A stretch of 43,516 nucleotides of DNA from JAHDNZ01 sp036721855 (GTDB taxonomy: Bacteria; Bacillota; DTU065). Shown here in pieces: positions 17,206 to 25,043 of this stretch; within the stretch, counting starts at the first letter, position 1, and each line of letters starts with the position of its first letter. The notes under the pieces were generated by a model. The model had not been told where the DNA came from. It saw only the letters and a program-made list of their open reading frames with translations, and searched no databases. The DNA is taken from NCBI GenBank assembly GCA_036721855.1, contig DAIMKF010000015.1, forward strand, positions 1 through 43,516. Direction: 5' to 3'. A program made the position numbers and the translations under genes.

Positions 17206-17226
17206 AGGGAGCTTGAGGCTCCCTTT
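17204..17226. terminator. Shared terminator of convergent genes
   Basis: AAAGGGAGC pairs with GCTCCCTTT around TTGAG. It touches the stop codons of both the Gln-rich gene and cotJC. Confidence 0.8.
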
Positions 17227-17797
17227 AATAATAACTTTTTTTATTCATACAGTCTTGTACTTTAACTAGGGCTTCTCCAAAACGTTGGAAGTGAACTACT
17301 TCTCTTTCCCTTAAAAACTTCAGAGTATCTGTAACTAAAGGGTCATCTGACAAATGTATGAGATATTCATAGGTAGCTCTGGCTTTTTGTTCAGCAGCCA
17401 TATCTTCAACTAAATCTGCTACCGGATCACCTTTGCTTTGAATATATGCTGCAGTCCAGGGGTTGCCTGAGGCGTTTATAAAGTAGACCGCTTTATCATG
17501 GTCGGCATAATAGGGATCTAGTCCGGCAGCTTTAATTTCAGCGATAGAAGCATCTTTGATAAGGTTATAAACCAGAGCAGCAATTATCTCCATATGAGCC
17601 AGTTCTTCTGTGCCGATATCTGTAAGCAGGCCTTTTGTTTCTTTGGTTGGCATAGAATAGCGCTGAGTAAGGTAGCGGAGAGAAGCCGCAAGTTCACCGT
17701 CGGGACCGCCATATTGAGTTATAACAACTTTGGCCAGTGCCGGATTTGTAGCACTTACTTTGGCAGGGTATTCTAACTTTTTTTCATATAGCCACAT
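17225..17797 (-). CDS. cotJC: Spore coat protein CotJC (manganese-catalase-like)
   Basis: The 190-residue protein of the ferritin-like manganese-catalase family is part of the spore coat. It starts MWLYEKKLEYPAKV and carries helical metal-ligand blocks TDIGTEELAHMEI and DMAAEQKARATYEYLIHLSDDP with REREVVHFQRFGEAL. ATG 17797 is chosen because GGGAGGG lies about 9 nt upstream and homologues begin at this MWxYEKKL; the frame is open 42 nt further. cotJB ends one base before it, so the two are tightly coupled. Expression in the mother cell during sporulation is expected from the family. Confidence 0.95.
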   Translation of the reverse strand: MWLYEKKLEYPAKVSATNPALAKVVITQYGGPDGELAASLRYLTQRYSMPTKETKGLLTDIGTEELAHMEIIAALVYNLIKDASIAEIKAAGLDPYYADHDKAVYFINASGNPWTAAYIQSKGDPVADLVEDMAAEQKARATYEYLIHLSDDPLVTDTLKFLREREVVHFQRFGEALVKVQDCMNKKSYY

Positions 17798-17798
17798 A

Positions 17799-18065
17799 TT
17801 AATTATTCCCTCCCAAATCTTCCCAAGGCCAGTAATCAAGCCAACGATAACCCTGGTTTAATTCTTCCAAACCAAAGCCAAAGCCTACTAAAGGACCATA
17901 AGCTCTTTCATAGCGTTCTCTAGCTGTTTTTAGGGCTTGCGAAACACTAATATAATCAGCTAAAGCTCTGCGGTCATCGGGATGTGTATCTAAAAACAGC
18001 TGTAAATCGATGGCTGTAAACTCAAGTTCTTGAATCTCTCTTAACATTCTTTCACGTTCATTCAT
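17799..18065 (-). CDS. cotJB: Spore coat protein CotJB
   Basis: The 88-residue protein has the CotJB pattern: LREIQELEFTAIDLQLFLDTHPDD, then ADYISVSQALKTARERYERAYGPLVGFG and a Trp-rich end YRWLDYWPWED. It works in the coat with CotJA and CotJC. Its ATG overlaps the cotJA stop by eight bases (ATGAATGA); its stop lies one base from cotJC. Middle gene of a three-gene operon. Confidence 0.95.
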   Translation of the reverse strand: MNERERMLREIQELEFTAIDLQLFLDTHPDDRRALADYISVSQALKTARERYERAYGPLVGFGFGLEELNQGYRWLDYWPWEDLGGNN

Positions 18066-18213
18066 TTAAGGTGATTCCCCTTTCGTGGTAAGGGAAATAC
18101 AAATCTGGGAAGATGGTACCTCTCACTAGAGCAACTTCAGGTGAATAACGGTTATTATAACGTTGAATCACAACATAGGCTCGAGCTAATTCCATGCCGC
18201 TTTGATCATCCAT
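18058..18213 (-). CDS. cotJA: Spore coat associated protein CotJA
   Basis: The 51-residue ORF encodes MDDQSGMELARAYVVIQRY and then YSPEVALVRGTIFPDLYFPY. ELARAYV.IQ.Y...YSPE.AL.RGTIFP.LY.PY is the CotJA signature. AAAGGAGTGG precedes ATG 18213. It heads the cotJ operon, overlapping cotJB by eight bases. It is shorter than many homologues (about 70-80 residues) but complete. Confidence 0.92.
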   Translation of the reverse strand: MDDQSGMELARAYVVIQRYNNRYSPEVALVRGTIFPDLYFPYHERGITLNE

Positions 18214-18294
18214 AAATACCACTCCTTTAGTGTTAGCCTATGACAAAAGCTAAGGACAGGAAATAATCTTAGGGTATTATTGGGAGGTTTATGA

Positions 18295-19149
18295 ATGAAT
18301 AAGGAAAATCTAACTACGGCAGGAGTACTGGCTAGTGTGATTTTTTTTGGTTTAAAAACCTACGCTGGCTTAGTCTCAGGCAGTATTGCCATTATCTCGG
18401 ATGCTATTAATTCATTTCTCGATGTTTTTTCTTATTCTATTATTAAAGTTAGTGTACGGATGCAAGCTAAAGCTCCCGATAAAACACATCCTTTTGGACA
18501 TTATCGTGCGGAACCTTTAGCAAGCTTTATTATTAGTTTGGTCGCCTTTATGTTGGGAGGAAATATTGTTAAGGATGCTATAGTAAGCTTATTTATACCC
18601 AAACCAATCATCTTTTCCAAATTTCCTCTTTTAGTACTCGGTCTGGCAGTGATGGTTAAAGTAATTTTGACTTTTTTGTTTAACACTGAAGGTAAAAAAA
18701 CAGATTCCCCGGCACTTAAAGCCGCTGCCGTAGACTCTCGCAACGATGTTTTCACCTCATTAACAGCGTTAATAGGTTTTTATAGTTCGAATTTTTGGGA
18801 TAATTTGGCAGCTTTATTTATCGGATTGTGGATTTTGTTTTCTGCATTTAAGCTTGGTATGAGTAACATTGGTTATTTAATTGGAGCAGCTCCCAATGAG
18901 GCCTTTCTCCAGGAGGTAAAAAGGCTAGCCCTTGGTATTCCACAAGTGATGGGTGTCAATGATATAAGGGCTCATTTTGTCGGAACTTATCTTCATATGG
19001 AGATTCATATCGAAGTTGAACCACAATTGTGTATTCAAAAGGCACATGACATAGGTGATAATGTGCGCCAAAAACTATTAGAGTTAAAAGATGTAGATAC
19101 AGTTTTTGTGCATATCGATGTTTGGGGTGGTAAAAGTATTAACACTTAA
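18295..19149 (+). CDS. Cation diffusion facilitator (CDF) family efflux protein
   Basis: The 284-residue protein has about six transmembrane helices and a cytoplasmic C-terminal domain. Metal-site features are SDAINSFLDVF in helix 2 and DSRNDVFTS in helix 5 (a DxxxD arrangement resembling manganese/iron exporters rather than the HxxxD of zinc exporters), with HPFGHYRAEPLAS between helices 2 and 3. It uses the proton gradient to expel divalent metal. ATG 18295 follows GGGAGG by 7 nt. It is divergent from cotJ. The metal preference is inferred from one motif. Confidence 0.9.
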   Translation: MNKENLTTAGVLASVIFFGLKTYAGLVSGSIAIISDAINSFLDVFSYSIIKVSVRMQAKAPDKTHPFGHYRAEPLASFIISLVAFMLGGNIVKDAIVSLFIPKPIIFSKFPLLVLGLAVMVKVILTFLFNTEGKKTDSPALKAAAVDSRNDVFTSLTALIGFYSSNFWDNLAALFIGLWILFSAFKLGMSNIGYLIGAAPNEAFLQEVKRLALGIPQVMGVNDIRAHFVGTYLHMEIHIEVEPQLCIQKAHDIGDNVRQKLLELKDVDTVFVHIDVWGGKSINT

Positions 19150-19209
19150 ACTCTTATGGTAGGGAATTCTCAACAATAGGGAATAGTATAGGTTAAAAGA
19201 ACTAATAAA

Positions 19210-19236
19210 ATAAAAATATTATTTTAATAATATTTT
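19210..19236 (+). terminator. Weak AT-only terminator-like hairpin
   Basis: AAAAATATTATT pairs with AATAATATTTTT about 60 nt after the CDF gene. The stem has no GC pairs, so efficiency is doubtful. Confidence 0.35.
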
Positions 19237-19304
19237 TGAGAAGGGCAGGATATTTACGTAGGATAATGAACTTATTAAACAGGGGTTAAAGGTAGAAAAT
19301 TATA

Positions 19305-19398
19305 AGCAAAGCGAATATAGCAAACCTGCTAAAAGGCAGGGACGCAAAGCCACGGGTCTAAAGCATTATGCCATGATAGCCGGGTTGCCGAAATTGCT
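19305..19398 (+). ncRNA. Cyclic di-GMP-I (GEMM) riboswitch aptamer
   Basis: The conserved GEMM-I core is present in order: GCAAACC, a short hairpin with a tetraloop-type loop (CTGCTAAAAGGCAG), GGGACGCAAAGCCACGGG, CTAA, a second hairpin and AGCCGGGTTGCC. A short P1 stem (AGCAA/TTGCT) closes it. It senses cyclic di-GMP. A rho-independent terminator lies just downstream, before a gene that itself makes and degrades c-di-GMP. Confidence 0.93.
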
Positions 19399-19420
19399 AA
19401 ATGAAGGACAGTTTAACTGG

Positions 19421-19472
19421 CCTCTCTTATGATAGCCATTTGGTAATCCTAGCTATCTAGAGAGGTTTTTTA
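19421..19472 (+). terminator. Riboswitch expression-platform terminator
   Basis: CCTCTC...GATAGC pairs with GCTATC..GAGAGG and is followed by TTTTTT. It sits between the c-di-GMP aptamer and the GGDEF/HD-GYP gene, so ligand binding probably controls read-through. The sequence alone does not settle whether ligand turns transcription on or off. Confidence 0.88.
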
Positions 19473-19505
19473 TCAATTAGAATCTAAGCATTGGAGGTGA
19501 GAAAT

Positions 19506-22500
19506 ATGTTTACAGTAGGTCAGTGGGTAAGGCCAGGATTAATTACTCTTACAACAATAGGTTTAATTTCTGTTTTAGTTTGTCTGGGGTTATACAGGAC
19601 ATTCAAGCAAAAGTACATAATAATCTGGGCGTTAAGCTGGGTTTTTCACGGCTGTCGCTATCTGATTGAATTAGTTGCTCTACGAAATATGATAGATCTG
19701 TCTCAGTATATAGATATATTTACGGCACTTTCAAGCCTCCTTTTTTGGGTTGGGTTTGTAACATTTATAAAAAGCAAAAACAGATATAAAATCTACGGCC
19801 CTTACTTTTTTACCGGAGCTAGTTTGTTATTGGGTGTAGTCTTTAGGTATCTTTTAGATAAACCAAGTTTAGCTTCTTTACCAGTGTTTTTAACAGGTGG
19901 ATTATTAATAATTCTGTCTGGATGGGAGATATTTCGAAAAAAATATCAACTAAATCATTTTACCGTGGCCAAACCACTTGGAGTAAGTTTAATCCTTTGG
20001 GGAATTCATAGAATAGACTACCCTTTTTTGAGGCATAGTGTTACCTTTGCTCCCTATGGGTATTATCTAGGCTCAATTCTGACCGCTTTTGTCTCAATAT
20101 TCCTACTTGTGCTGGCTATTGAAAAAGAAAAATATGAGAAAGATATTTCGATTGCTAGGTATAAGCTTATCTTTGAAAAGTCTCGGGATATTATGATGTT
20201 GATTGATATTAATAACAGAATTGTCGAAGTTAGCTCTGCGGCTGAAAAAGCCTATGCTCTTTCCAGAAACGAGCTGTGTGGCCGTTCTCTTTATGATATT
20301 AAAGCGGCTTCTAATTTAACTAGTAGGAGTGAGTTTTACGGAGGGCAGCTCTATGAAACAATCCATCTGAAAAAAGATGGCAGTTCATTTCCTGTAGAAG
20401 TCAGCAGCCAAACTATTGAAATTAATGATGAAAAGCTGACTCTGGCCATTATCCGCGATATTACTGAAAGAAAAGCAAACGAAGCCAGAATAATTAAGTC
20501 CCAAGAGTTTTATCTATCTCTCTTTGAGCAAGTACCGATGCTAATGTGGCGAGCTAGTCCCAATGGCCAATTGAACTATGTCAACCAAAGGTGGCTGGAT
20601 TTTACCGGAAAAACTAAAGAAGAAGAACTAGGATTCAATTGGACAAATGGCATTCATCCGGAGGATAGGCTAAAATTCACGAAAGTATTTCTTAAAGCTT
20701 TAAGAAGCAAAACACCATTTAACCTAACTTATAGATTTAATCGGGTTGATGGAAATTATCGCTGGATAGTAAATGAAGGTCGCCCATTTAATGATTTGGA
20801 AGGTAATTATGTCGGCTATATCGGCACATGTTTTGATGTTACAAGTGAACGGGAATCACAGGAAAAAATTAGCAAATTACAAGAAAATCTCTTTATTACC
20901 CTAAAAAGTATTAACGAAGCAGTTATTGCTACTGATGTGGAAGGTAGAATAACCTTTATTAACTCTGCCGCAGAAAAGATGGTAGGGCAAAAAGAGAAAG
21001 ATGTCGCAGGCAAAAACTTAGCTGAGGTAGTTTTATTCTATTCTGAAGATGGCTCTGATTTTTCGGCCTCTTTTGGCGAGGAAATTGATCCTAAAGTAGA
21101 AGTAATTAATAAAGATATTTATCTTAAAAACGCTACCGGAGCTGTTTGTCCTGTATCCTATTCCGCTAACTTAAGAAAAAAAGAAGATGGCACCTCAGAT
21201 GGTATGGTGGTTGTTCTTCGAGATCTGACCAAGGAAAAAGAAGCAGCCTTGGAGTTAAAAGCCAGTGAAGAGCGATATAGGTTAACTTTTGAGAATATTG
21301 GTACCGGGTTAATGATCTTTAGGGAAGATACGACAATTGAGTTAGTTAATAAAGGTATGGAACAACTCCTTGGTTACAGCAAAAAAGACCTAGAGGGTAA
21401 AGTCAGTTGGACTCAATTTGTTAAGCCTAAGTATCTGGAGACAATGCTTAAGTACAACACCCAATTATTTAGAAACGAAAATCCTCCCAAGTCTTTTGAA
21501 TTTACTTTGATTGATGCCTTCCAGAGAGAACACTATATTTTATGTAATATAGAATGTTTGCCAGGTGATAAGAAGGCGATAGCTTCTTGGATTGATATCA
21601 CCGAGCAAAAGGAAGCCCAGGAAAGAATTAGATACCTCAGCTATCACGATCATCTTACAGGCTTATATAATCGAGCTCGCTGCGAAGATGAGTTAAAAAG
21701 GCTCGATAAACCGGAAAATCTACCCTTTAGCGTTATAATGGGTGATGTAAACGGACTGAAGCTTGTTAACGACGCCTTCGGACATGAAAAAGGAGATTGC
21801 TTACTTAGAGAAATTGCTGACATTCTTACCAGGGTTACCAGAGAAGGCGATGTGCTGGCACGCTGGGGTGGAGACGAATTTATTATTCTTATGCCTAAAA
21901 CATCACAAGCTGAAGCAGAAAAAGTATTATCTAGTGTCCAGGAGATTTGTGCGACAAAAGAATCTACATCTGATTTAATTCAAGCCAGTATCTCACTTGG
22001 TTTGGGAGTAAAAATTAAACCAGAAGATAATTTGAAAGATATTATTAGCAAAGCTGAAAGTTATATGTACAGTCAAAAAGTACAAGATACCCATGAATTT
22101 AAAACCAAAGTCTTTGGTATTTTAGAAGAGCGATTGTTGGAGAAAAACATGGAAACAAAGCATCATGTTCTCAATGTTAAAAAGTTATCCGAACGACTAG
22201 GAAAAGCCATAGGCTTGACTAAAACTCAACTTGAAGAACTTACAATGGCTGCAGCCCTTCATGATATTGGTAAAGTAGGTTTAGAAGAAAGTTTATGGAC
22301 TAGAGATGATAAGTTAACTCCGGAAGAGTTAGAAAAAGTCAAAAACCACCCTTTAATCGGCTATCAAATTATGAAAATTTATCCCCAACTTGCAGGTGTA
22401 GCCGAGGCGATTCTTACACATCATGAGCGTTGGGATGGCAAAGGGTTCCCTCAAGGCTTAAAAAAGACAGAAATTCCTCTTATGGCAAGGATCATAACGA

Positions 22501-22658
22501 TTGCTGATGCTTTTTACGCTATGACCAATCTAGATGGAGATGTTACCTCTCAAAAAATAGAAAAGGCCATACAACAGTTAGAAGCAGGAAAGAATACAGA
22601 ATTCGACCCTGAGTTAGTAGATGCCTTTATTGAAACTTTTAAGGAAAAGGAAGAATAA
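19506..22658 (+). CDS. 7TM-PAS-GGDEF-HD-GYP cyclic di-GMP signalling protein
   Basis: The 1050-residue membrane sensor has about seven transmembrane helices in residues 8-205, then four PAS domains (about 215-330, 335-455, 460-595, 600-720). A GGDEF domain follows with the intact motif RWGGDEF (GG at 788-789) and an inhibitory I-site RxxD at 779-782. The C-terminal HD-GYP domain has HDIGK (His919-Asp920), HHERWDG (972-978) and GKGFPQGL, where GYP is GFP. Both synthesis and hydrolysis of c-di-GMP look possible. ATG 19506 follows GGAGGTG; the upstream TTG 19491 lies before the ribosome site. A c-di-GMP riboswitch and terminator precede it, implying feedback control. Confidence 0.92.
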   Translation: MFTVGQWVRPGLITLTTIGLISVLVCLGLYRTFKQKYIIIWALSWVFHGCRYLIELVALRNMIDLSQYIDIFTALSSLLFWVGFVTFIKSKNRYKIYGPYFFTGASLLLGVVFRYLLDKPSLASLPVFLTGGLLIILSGWEIFRKKYQLNHFTVAKPLGVSLILWGIHRIDYPFLRHSVTFAPYGYYLGSILTAFVSIFLLVLAIEKEKYEKDISIARYKLIFEKSRDIMMLIDINNRIVEVSSAAEKAYALSRNELCGRSLYDIKAASNLTSRSEFYGGQLYETIHLKKDGSSFPVEVSSQTIEINDEKLTLAIIRDITERKANEARIIKSQEFYLSLFEQVPMLMWRASPNGQLNYVNQRWLDFTGKTKEEELGFNWTNGIHPEDRLKFTKVFLKALRSKTPFNLTYRFNRVDGNYRWIVNEGRPFNDLEGNYVGYIGTCFDVTSERESQEKISKLQENLFITLKSINEAVIATDVEGRITFINSAAEKMVGQKEKDVAGKNLAEVVLFYSEDGSDFSASFGEEIDPKVEVINKDIYLKNATGAVCPVSYSANLRKKEDGTSDGMVVVLRDLTKEKEAALELKASEERYRLTFENIGTGLMIFREDTTIELVNKGMEQLLGYSKKDLEGKVSWTQFVKPKYLETMLKYNTQLFRNENPPKSFEFTLIDAFQREHYILCNIECLPGDKKAIASWIDITEQKEAQERIRYLSYHDHLTGLYNRARCEDELKRLDKPENLPFSVIMGDVNGLKLVNDAFGHEKGDCLLREIADILTRVTREGDVLARWGGDEFIILMPKTSQAEAEKVLSSVQEICATKESTSDLIQASISLGLGVKIKPEDNLKDIISKAESYMYSQKVQDTHEFKTKVFGILEERLLEKNMETKHHVLNVKKLSERLGKAIGLTKTQLEELTMAAALHDIGKVGLEESLWTRDDKLTPEELEKVKNHPLIGYQIMKIYPQLAGVAEAILTHHERWDGKGFPQGLKKTEIPLMARIITIADAFYAMTNLDGDVTSQKIEKAIQQLEAGKNTEFDPELVDAFIETFKEKEE

Positions 22659-22684
22659 GAAAAAATACAAAGGAGGCTTTTTGG

Positions 22685-23725
22685 ATGGAGAATGGTTATT
22701 TCCCACAGTTCGCTTCTCAATCAAAAGGTATCAAAGAACTGATGTTAATTTACACTAACTATGGAGTCAAGTGGCAAATAAAAGATGCTCTTTCTTATGT
22801 TGGCTATCTAGAATTTGATGGTAATAAGCCTGTTATTAAAGATTGGTTTTTTGACAGCTTTTTATTTCTGGCATTGCTTTCCAATAAAAAGCGAGCCTTT
22901 GATTCTCCTAAAAGAGCAACTCCTGCAGTTAAAGAAGACTGGCAATGGTGGCTAGATGACTTGTTTGAACCAAACAAACAGATCTCGGCCTTTAACGAAG
23001 CCTTTAGATTAGCCAATGAGTCTTTACCTGATAAGAAAAAAGGTAAGATTTATATTATGATTCCAAACCCCATAGCAAAGGTAAAAGAATTTGGGGAGAT
23101 AGCAGGCGAAAACCTCGATTTTTCTTCTACCGATGCTGCTATCGCTACCAGACAAAGGTTTATGGCCGTTAAATGGTTTGTTGAAAGTTTCCGGGAGCTA
23201 TACCAAAAAGCCCATCTTGATCAGCTTGAATTGGCAGGCTTTTATTGGCTAGAGGAATTGATTCACTTTGATGTAGCAGGAGAGACTAATTTAGTTAAAC
23301 AGGTTGCTGATTACATTCACAATCTAGGTTACAAGTTCTGTTGGATTCCTTGGTTTAGAGCTCCGGGTCATGATATATGGGAGCAAGTTGGTTTTGACTT
23401 TTGCATCCATCAACCCAATTATATGTTTAACGATAAGATTCCACGCAAAAGGTTTTTAGAAGTGTGCAGTGATGCCAAAAAATTCCACCAGGGCATTGAA
23501 ATCGAAGCTGACCACAGGGTTATTACCTCCAAAGAAGCTAGAGAAAGATTTCGTGATTATCTTAGAGCTGGGGTAACTTATGGTTTTATGAAAGATGCTC
23601 TACATGGGTACTATCAAGATACAAAAGTTTTTGGAATTGCAGCCTCTAGTACCGATCCTGAAGTTAGAGCTATTTATGATGATGTGTATAGGTTTGTCCA
23701 AGGTACATTTAACGAAGAGTTATAA
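22685..23725 (+). CDS. DUF4855 protein (TIM-barrel, glycosidase-like)
   Basis: The 346-residue protein has blocks YTNYGVKWQIKDALSYVGYL, LAGFYWLEELIHF, CWIPWFRAPGHDIWEQVGFDFCIHQPNYMF and GIEIEADHRVI, characteristic of DUF4855. Acidic residues (WLEE, EIEAD) occupy positions where a barrel glycosidase would have catalytic carboxylates. No signal peptide is seen, so it is cytoplasmic unless exported otherwise. ATG 22685 follows AAAGGAGG. It begins 26 nt after the c-di-GMP enzyme gene with no terminator between, so it falls under the same riboswitch. Catalysis is unproven. Confidence 0.8.
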   Translation: MENGYFPQFASQSKGIKELMLIYTNYGVKWQIKDALSYVGYLEFDGNKPVIKDWFFDSFLFLALLSNKKRAFDSPKRATPAVKEDWQWWLDDLFEPNKQISAFNEAFRLANESLPDKKKGKIYIMIPNPIAKVKEFGEIAGENLDFSSTDAAIATRQRFMAVKWFVESFRELYQKAHLDQLELAGFYWLEELIHFDVAGETNLVKQVADYIHNLGYKFCWIPWFRAPGHDIWEQVGFDFCIHQPNYMFNDKIPRKRFLEVCSDAKKFHQGIEIEADHRVITSKEARERFRDYLRAGVTYGFMKDALHGYYQDTKVFGIAASSTDPEVRAIYDDVYRFVQGTFNEEL

Positions 23726-23850
23726 ACAAGCTTTACGTAGTTTCTAAAGAGCTATAGCCTTTAAGGAGAGAGCTAGGTCAAAGAGCTTAACTCCATTGTT
23801 GCCTGGGGCTTTATTACCTCTCTTTTGCCAAAAAATAAGTCAGCAATTCC

Positions 23851-23892
23851 TTAAAATAGTGATGTTAAGATAGTGATGTTAAAATAGTGATT
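23851..23892 (+). repeat. Three contiguous 14-bp direct repeats
   Basis: TTAAAATAGTGATG, TTAAGATAGTGATG and TTAAAATAGTGATT follow one another without spacer. The third overlaps the first two bases of the -35 box at 23891. Such arrays are typical of cooperative regulator binding. Confidence 0.9.
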
Positions 23893-23919
23893 GCATTAAT
23901 ATAACGCGAATGTTACAAT
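23891..23919 (+). promoter_or_regulatory. Promoter of the barrel-like protein gene
   Basis: TTGCAT (23891-23896), 17-bp spacer, TACAAT (23914-23919). It lies directly behind the 14-bp repeats and about 190 bp before the ATG. Confidence 0.7.
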
Positions 23920-24028
23920 GTATTAGAAACTGTTAAAATCTGGTTTTTATAACAATGATTCTTTATATAAACAGAAAATAATATTTTATTGGTTATACTT
24001 AAGTAAGTAGAATATCTCATACAAAAAT

Positions 24029-24074
24029 TTCAAAGGCTGACCTAGGCCGACCTAGGTTGACCTTTGAAGTTTTT
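24029..24074 (+). terminator. Terminator-like hairpin in the 5' leader
   Basis: TTCAAAGG...CCTAGG pairs with CCTAGG...CCTTTGAA (the middle CTGA/TTGA segments mostly wobble-pair) and is followed by GTTTTT. It ends 38 nt before the ATG, so it could attenuate the downstream gene. Confidence 0.65.
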
Positions 24075-24112
24075 GGAAATTATAAAGAAGCAATAAAAAG
24101 GAGAGGAAGAAG

Positions 24113-24730
24113 ATGAATTACCGTCTAATACTGATAGCTATATTAATATCACTTTTAGCCATCACAGGTAGTGCCTTAAAAATAGGCGGCGGAGGATCAT
24201 ATATTGTTTATCAGCAGTATAATTTTTCTGAGCTCAATGCACTTTTAGCAACACAAAATTTCCCGGCTCTAAAAAACCAAGGCCTAGGCAAAGGCGGTTT
24301 TGGTTATGGTAGGCTCTCTGCCAACTATATTGTCGGGGGTGAAGGCTATAGTGTATCTGTCAAGGAAAAACTTGGTAATAAAACTTCGAATGTTATGATT
24401 AGTGCTGGTGGTTTCTATTTAGCCAGACAGGTTAAACTCGCTGAAAGTGTTTCGTTGCGGATAGGAGGAACAGTTGGTGGTTTTGAAAAAGCTCTCATTT
24501 TGAGAGAGGAGTCCGCAGATCCGATTCAAAACAGAGAATATTCCAAGCTAACACAAGATGGTTTTCTATTAAAACCCCGTCTTAATTTAGAAGTTAATAT
24601 CACTCCGTTTGTTGCTATAGATATAGGGCTGGGTAAATCTTTCTTTTTTAGTAGGGACGGAGGTAGTTTAGATAGTGCAAAGCTGGGAAATTTCCCAGAG
24701 ATTTATTTGGCAATAGTTTTTGGTATGTGA
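24113..24730 (+). CDS. Exported protein with beta-barrel-like pattern
   Basis: The 205-residue protein was not recognised by family. The signal peptide is residues 1-21 (LILIAILISLLAITGSA) with no lipobox. The mature part is Gly-rich with repeated amphipathic strands (GKGGFGYGRLSANYIVGGEG, VMISAGGFYLARQVKL, SVSLRIGGTVGGF, PFVAIDIGLGKSFFF) and a final strand IYLAIVFGM. This resembles an outer-membrane barrel of 8-10 strands. AAAAGGAGAGG precedes ATG 24113. It is monocistronic with a terminator behind it. A soluble beta-rich secreted protein cannot be excluded. Confidence 0.6.
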   Translation: MNYRLILIAILISLLAITGSALKIGGGGSYIVYQQYNFSELNALLATQNFPALKNQGLGKGGFGYGRLSANYIVGGEGYSVSVKEKLGNKTSNVMISAGGFYLARQVKLAESVSLRIGGTVGGFEKALILREESADPIQNREYSKLTQDGFLLKPRLNLEVNITPFVAIDIGLGKSFFFSRDGGSLDSAKLGNFPEIYLAIVFGM

Positions 24731-24825
24731 TAGTAGAAATAATCAAAGAACTTGCTTATGTAAAGGCACTGCCAAACGCACCTTATAATTATTTGTATAA
24801 AAAATACAGCTTAAACATGCTAAAC

Positions 24826-24855
24826 AGCAGAGGTAAAAAGCCTCTGCTTTTTTTT
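24826..24855 (+). terminator. Terminator of the barrel-like gene
   Basis: AGCAGAGG pairs with CCTCTGCT around TAAAAAG, followed by a run of Ts. The rest of the 24731-25043 gap shows no gene. Confidence 0.9.
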
Positions 24856-25043
24856 ACATATTATTCTTTGGGAGGTTTGGCCAAGGCTTTTAGCTAGATG
24901 TCTGCTAGGTAGAAAAACAATTCTCAAACATACCAGTTACTAATTAGAATCAGAAAACCCTTTTTGTGTAGCTATGTTTACAAAACGTAAAGGATAAAGA
25001 TATTTTTCAAAGAAGGAAAACACATAGAAAAGGGGTGGTTTTA

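Larger units (their letters stand above)
23726..24112 (+). other. Regulatory-looking intergenic region upstream of barrel-like gene
   Basis: These 387 bp carry no supported gene. They contain three 14-bp direct repeats, a promoter and a leader of about 185 nt with a terminator-like hairpin, each listed separately. Confidence 0.7.
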
